Of a stretch of 64,000 nt of DNA, positions 61,497 through 64,000 are shown piece after piece. The position numbers and the translations under genes are program-made. The stretch's first letter is position 1. Each line of letters begins with the position of its first letter. The stretch lies in contig NZ_CP047961.1 of assembly GCF_014279775.1 (NCBI RefSeq), positions 1,302,001 to 1,366,000 on the forward strand, written 5' to 3'. The notes under the pieces are model-generated. The model made no database searches, had not been told where the DNA came from, and worked only from the letters and a program-made list of their open reading frames with translations. The stretch is from Synechococcus sp. PROS-9-1. Its GTDB lineage: Bacteria; Cyanobacteriota; Cyanobacteriia; PCC-6307; Cyanobiaceae.

Positions 61497-61781
61497 CTAT
61501 ACCAACGGTTGACGAGCATGGGTTGAAACATCACGCATGGCCCCAGATGGATTCAACGAACGCGCCAGCGCCAACAGTCCAGCGGCCAGAACTGTTTCAC
61601 CCTCAAGCTGCATCATTCGGTGAAGGCTGATGACCTCGCTGTAGTCGGCAGCAGCAGTTCCATTGATCAAACCGCGAGCGGTGCATCGAGCCACAGCCAG
61701 TTGAAGGGAGATCGTCATGACCACAAGCTGGCCCAAAGCATGCCCAACACCACTGAAACTTCCAGTTTCCAGCTGATTCAC
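61497..61781 (-). CDS. Hypothetical protein, 94 aa
   Basis: It starts MNQLETGSFSGVGHALGQLV. Helical, with conserved-looking ARCTARGLINGTAAADYSEV and HRMMQLEGETVLAAGLLALA. No signal peptide. Family not recognised; the codon pattern looks real. Antisense to the first part of the frame before the DUF2973 gene. Confidence 0.62.
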   Translation of the reverse strand: MNQLETGSFSGVGHALGQLVVMTISLQLAVARCTARGLINGTAAADYSEVISLHRMMQLEGETVLAAGLLALARSLNPSGAMRDVSTHARQPLV

Positions 61782-61835
61782 AGACGCGAAGCAGCAACAA
61801 ACCCGTTAACGTTTCGTAACAATAGGGTTTGTTTC

Positions 61836-62075
61836 ATGCTTTCAATGCTTTTCCCCTTGGTCTACGGATCCGTTTTTGTCTTCCTGTTGGTTCAAGCCTT
61901 TCGGATGATGCGCTTGAGCTCCGCCCCTGCGAATACAACTCGCCGAAAAGACCGCACAGGTTTGTTGACCACTCATCCAGAACTCCTTGACGCCAACGGT
62001 TCGATCACAGGTGAAGACCTGCTGGTTGTCCGCTTCCCAAGCCAAGACCAACCTGAAGTATCGATCACGGATTGA
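61836..62075 (+). CDS. DUF2973 membrane protein
   Basis: A 79-residue cyanobacterial protein with one N-terminal helix (MLFPLVYGSVFVFLLVQAFR) and a soluble tail containing RTGLLTTHPELLDANGSITG and DLLVVRFPS. The tail pattern is that of the DUF2973 family. The ATG at 61836 is preferred over the longer in-frame start at 61620, which would precede unrelated sequence. Function unknown. Confidence 0.74.
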   Translation: MLSMLFPLVYGSVFVFLLVQAFRMMRLSSAPANTTRRKDRTGLLTTHPELLDANGSITGEDLLVVRFPSQDQPEVSITD

Positions 62076-62121
62076 AGCGGGGCTAGGTCGCATTCAGAAT
62101 GAGGAACCATCTCTCGAGCCC

Positions 62122-62253
62122 ATGACCCTCAATCAATTTTTGATCTTCTTGGTCATAGGCATCGCGATAGCGGTTCTAACAAGTGCAACCTGGATTTGGT
62201 GGATACTCGCAATTTGCACGGCTTTAGTTGTATTCAGACTATTAAGGAAATAA
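62122..62253 (+). CDS. Small membrane protein, 43 aa
   Basis: MTLNQFLIFLVIGIAIAVLT followed by a second hydrophobic stretch (WIWWILAICTALVVF) and a basic LLRK end. It is probably a two-helix hairpin. Unknown; 11 nt upstream of the methyltransferase-like gene. Confidence 0.48.
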   Translation: MTLNQFLIFLVIGIAIAVLTSATWIWWILAICTALVVFRLLRK

Positions 62254-62264
62254 TTTTTCATTCA

Positions 62265-62897
62265 ATGATGACAACACAACTAACGGCGATTAATTGGGCA
62301 AAAGTGCTCACAATTGCAGTCATTGCAGTTTTAATTGCACTTTTTGGCATTAATGGGCAAAGGCAGATTCTTTACGCGTGCATGCACATCAGTTATTGCG
62401 TATGGTGGTTACTCGAGCAAAAAATTTATCCTGATCGTTGCAAGCAGATTTTCACAGAAAAAGTAGATGCAGTTGGCTTCATAGGCGCTTTGTTGATCGT
62501 GGGTGTCTTTTATTCACTTCCAGCATTCTTGGCCTTCACCAATCCAACGGAATTATCTATCGCAGCTACTGCAACAGCAATCCCACTTTTTTACTTTGGC
62601 AGCCTGATCAATACCGCCGCCGACATCCAGAAAACAACAGCTAAAGCCAGTGAGGCCGGGTTAGTTCGCACTGGGATCTGGAGTGGAGTACGGCATGTTA
62701 ATTACACGGGTGATTTAATGCGCTACTTAAGTTTCAGCGTGGTAGCAGGGTCCCTATGGGCATTTCTAGTACCACTCTCGATTCTCGTCTTATATGTTCA
62801 GCGTATTCGAGCCAAAGAAGCATTAATGAGAAGCAAATATCAGGACTTTTCAGATTACAAATCAACAAGTTTTCGATTGATCCCTGGAATTTGGTAA
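62265..62897 (+). CDS. Membrane methyltransferase, ICMT/DUF1295-like
   Basis: A 210-residue protein with about five helices and the C-terminal signature of the isoprenylcysteine methyltransferase/steroid-reductase superfamily: GIWSGVRHVNYTGDLMRYLS (about residues 136-155) and RIRAKEALMRSKYQDFSDYK (about 178-197). It differs from the relative at 14942-15520. The ATG at 62265 is preferred to an in-frame start at 62196. The substrate is unknown; it may modify a lipid or quinone-like molecule. Confidence 0.74.
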   Translation: MMTTQLTAINWAKVLTIAVIAVLIALFGINGQRQILYACMHISYCVWWLLEQKIYPDRCKQIFTEKVDAVGFIGALLIVGVFYSLPAFLAFTNPTELSIAATATAIPLFYFGSLINTAADIQKTTAKASEAGLVRTGIWSGVRHVNYTGDLMRYLSFSVVAGSLWAFLVPLSILVLYVQRIRAKEALMRSKYQDFSDYKSTSFRLIPGIW

Positions 62898-62907
62898 GAA
62901 TGAGTTC

Positions 62908-63318
62908 ATGTTCAGATCCATTCTCAATATTCTTTGGGTCGTCTTAGGTGGCCTGCCTATGGCCTTGGGCTGGTGGCTGGCGGGACTTGTCTCTGCCATC
63001 AGCATCGTGGGTCTGCCATGGAGCCGATCATGTTTTGTGATTGGGAGATTTGCTCTGTGGCCTTTTGGTTTTGAAGCCATCAACCGTCTCGACCTAAGCG
63101 GACGTGTTGATCTAGGCACCGGTCCGATGGGTCTGATCGGAAATGTGATTTGGTTTTTAGTGGCTGGCTGGTGGCTGGCGATTGGCCATCTCACATCGGC
63201 ACTCGCCTGCTTCGTCTCCATCATTGGAATCCCCTTCGGAATTCAGCACATCAAACTTGCTCTCATTGCCATAGCTCCGATCGGAATGACGATCGTTCCA
63301 GCCCATCGCACTGACTAA
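62908..63318 (+). CDS. yccF: YccF-family membrane protein
   Basis: A 136-residue inner-membrane protein with the duplicated YccF domain: ILWVVLGGLPMALGWWLAGL...SIVGLPWSRSCFVIGRFALWPFG (residues 8-55) and IGNVIWFLVAGWWLAIGHLT...SIIGIPFGIQHIKLALIAIAPIG (residues 72-128). Two similar halves are expected from the family. Its function is unknown in bacteria. 10 nt after the methyltransferase-like gene. Confidence 0.9.
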   Translation: MFRSILNILWVVLGGLPMALGWWLAGLVSAISIVGLPWSRSCFVIGRFALWPFGFEAINRLDLSGRVDLGTGPMGLIGNVIWFLVAGWWLAIGHLTSALACFVSIIGIPFGIQHIKLALIAIAPIGMTIVPAHRTD

Positions 63319-63350
63319 TGGCAAGGAGCTAACCCCAAGGAACAGAATCT

Positions 63351-63464
63351 ATGGATCCAGAAGTACGACAATTGGTGATCGGACAGCTCCTGGTGATCGT
63401 GATCCCCGTTGGGACCCTGTTTGCAATCTGGATCAACATGCTGCGATGGAAAAGAAATCGTTGA
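63351..63464 (+). CDS. Single-pass microprotein, 37 aa
   Basis: MDPEVRQLVIGQLLVIVIPV leads into one helix and ends in a basic tail (WINMLRWKRNR). An acidic lead, one helix and a basic end are typical of small membrane subunits. Unknown. Confidence 0.48.
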   Translation: MDPEVRQLVIGQLLVIVIPVGTLFAIWINMLRWKRNR

Positions 63465-63557
63465 GGGAGGGGATAAGACAGCTTGCAACTGATGTGGTCC
63501 GACAAGGCATCCGTTGCCAAGCTGCAAACAACGAGCATGACAATAATCAGAATCGCA

Positions 63558-63785
63558 ATGAACATTCCTAGCGAATTTCAAGCCTTCTCCAACGTCCACG
63601 CCATCAGAGACGGCAGTGCTTTCATTAATGTGCTCGGTTGGATGTGGAGCGAAGACAAAGGCATCCAATATCTGGCCTGGGACGGGAGCATCTATTCAGC
63701 GAGTTCCATTGACGGGATCAGCCCGCAGGCTTCACACCAGTTGTATCGAACAGCTAACTCCCTGGAAAAGCTGGCGGAACAGTAG
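63558..63785 (+). CDS. Hypothetical protein, 75 aa
   Basis: It starts MNIPSEFQAFSNVHAIRDGS; a compact soluble protein with aromatic residues (VLGWMWSEDKGIQYLAWDGS). Earlier in-frame starts at 63483 and 63537 would add 18-25 residues less like coding. Family not recognised. Confidence 0.56.
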   Translation: MNIPSEFQAFSNVHAIRDGSAFINVLGWMWSEDKGIQYLAWDGSIYSASSIDGISPQASHQLYRTANSLEKLAEQ

Positions 63786-64000
63786 GGAAAAGCGCAACAA
63801 TAAGAGCCAGGAAGCCTGACAGCTAAATCCCCAAAAAGCCTGCAAGGACTGGAAAAGCTGCTTTGAAAGCTCAATTCAAAAGCGAAGACATAAAAGCAGT
63901 TGATTGAGCAGTGAAACAAGGGTTGCAAATTCAAGTCAAGACGTGCCAGAACAAAGGGACATAGGCCTTTGGCAGATGACAAGCACAGCTCAACGCACAA
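63786..64000. other. Right-edge region, no gene seen
   Basis: Purine-rich, low-complexity-like sequence. A minus-strand frame (63692-64000, 102 codons) is open to the edge but reads Ser/Cys/Phe-rich and non-coding. I see no tRNA, terminator or promoter here. Confidence 0.3.

Noticed and set aside
63692-64000. 102-codon minus-strand frame open to the right edge
   Set aside because: Composition is Cys/Ser/Phe-rich without domain pattern and it lies antisense to a better coding frame.
1-64000. tRNA, rRNA, CRISPR arrays or insertion sequences
   Set aside because: No cloverleaf-like T-loop/anticodon pattern, no regular short-spacer repeats, and no transposase or terminal inverted repeats were seen on either strand.

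Overview
The window reads as chromosome of a marine unicellular picocyanobacterium, most like Synechococcus. The support is a set of Calvin-cycle and oxidative pentose phosphate genes (rpe, glpX, gnd, pgl, prk, two aldolases), glutamyl-tRNA reductase, ADP-glucose pyrophosphorylase, cytochrome c6, several families found mainly in cyanobacteria (DUF3685, DUF3727, DUF2973, DUF3721, DUF2256) and very dense packing with many 1-4 nt gene overlaps. Base composition is moderate in GC. I saw no rRNA, tRNA, insertion sequence, prophage or CRISPR array. Strain identity cannot be settled from sequence reading alone.

Layout. 1-3 kb: the N-terminal part of mfd and two small membrane proteins, then rpe. 3.2-10.1 kb: a plus-strand carbon block (glpX, hemA, glgC, gnd, pgl) followed by a CIA30-like protein. 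10.2-16.7 kb: ilvD, a degenerate UPRTase-like gene, a pentapeptide protein, a His-rich CobW GTPase, a membrane methyltransferase and purS-purQ. 17-20.3 kb: an LD-carboxypeptidase and tandem class II and class I fructose-bisphosphate aldolases. 20.4-35.9 kb: a nearly continuous minus-strand run of housekeeping genes (oxidoreductase, accD, prepilin peptidase, prk, leuB, lpxD, proB, yqeG, ruvX, several cyanobacterial unknowns, a Fur-family regulator, hisA). 36-39.9 kb: an epimerase, pgsA, a CBS protein and unknown proteins. 40-45 kb: an accessory-looking, AT-richer stretch with a frame-broken glutamate-receptor-type potassium channel, a ribbon-helix-helix protein, a PCC-glutaredoxin fusion and many microproteins. 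45-55.3 kb: a metal-homeostasis region, with a zinc cluster (znuABC, a His-rich outer-membrane barrel, a COG0701/COG3689 permease pair, cytochrome c6) next to a manganese-type ABC operon headed by a 52-residue DUF2256 protein. 55.3-64 kb: small membrane proteins, a possible second frameshift, DUF924, zinc-ribbon proteins, an HpnB-like glycosyltransferase, Cu/Zn superoxide dismutase, an alpha/beta-hydrolase homologue and YccF.

How it fits together. The first third serves CO2 fixation, glycogen and NADPH supply. The 45-55 kb block looks like one metal-import locus: a Fur/Zur-type palindrome lies just upstream of znuA, and the exported proteins around it carry His-rich tracts that could bind zinc. 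Cytochrome c6, Cu/Zn SodC, the His-rich CobW protein and several zinc-ribbon microproteins make metal handling the strongest shared theme. The best candidates for undescribed biology are the zinc cluster with its barrel and Ig/propeller-like membrane protein, the PCC-glutaredoxin fusion, a 14-bp perfect hairpin that ends at a start codon (45056-45094), and two orphan intrinsic terminators that suggest unannotated small RNAs.
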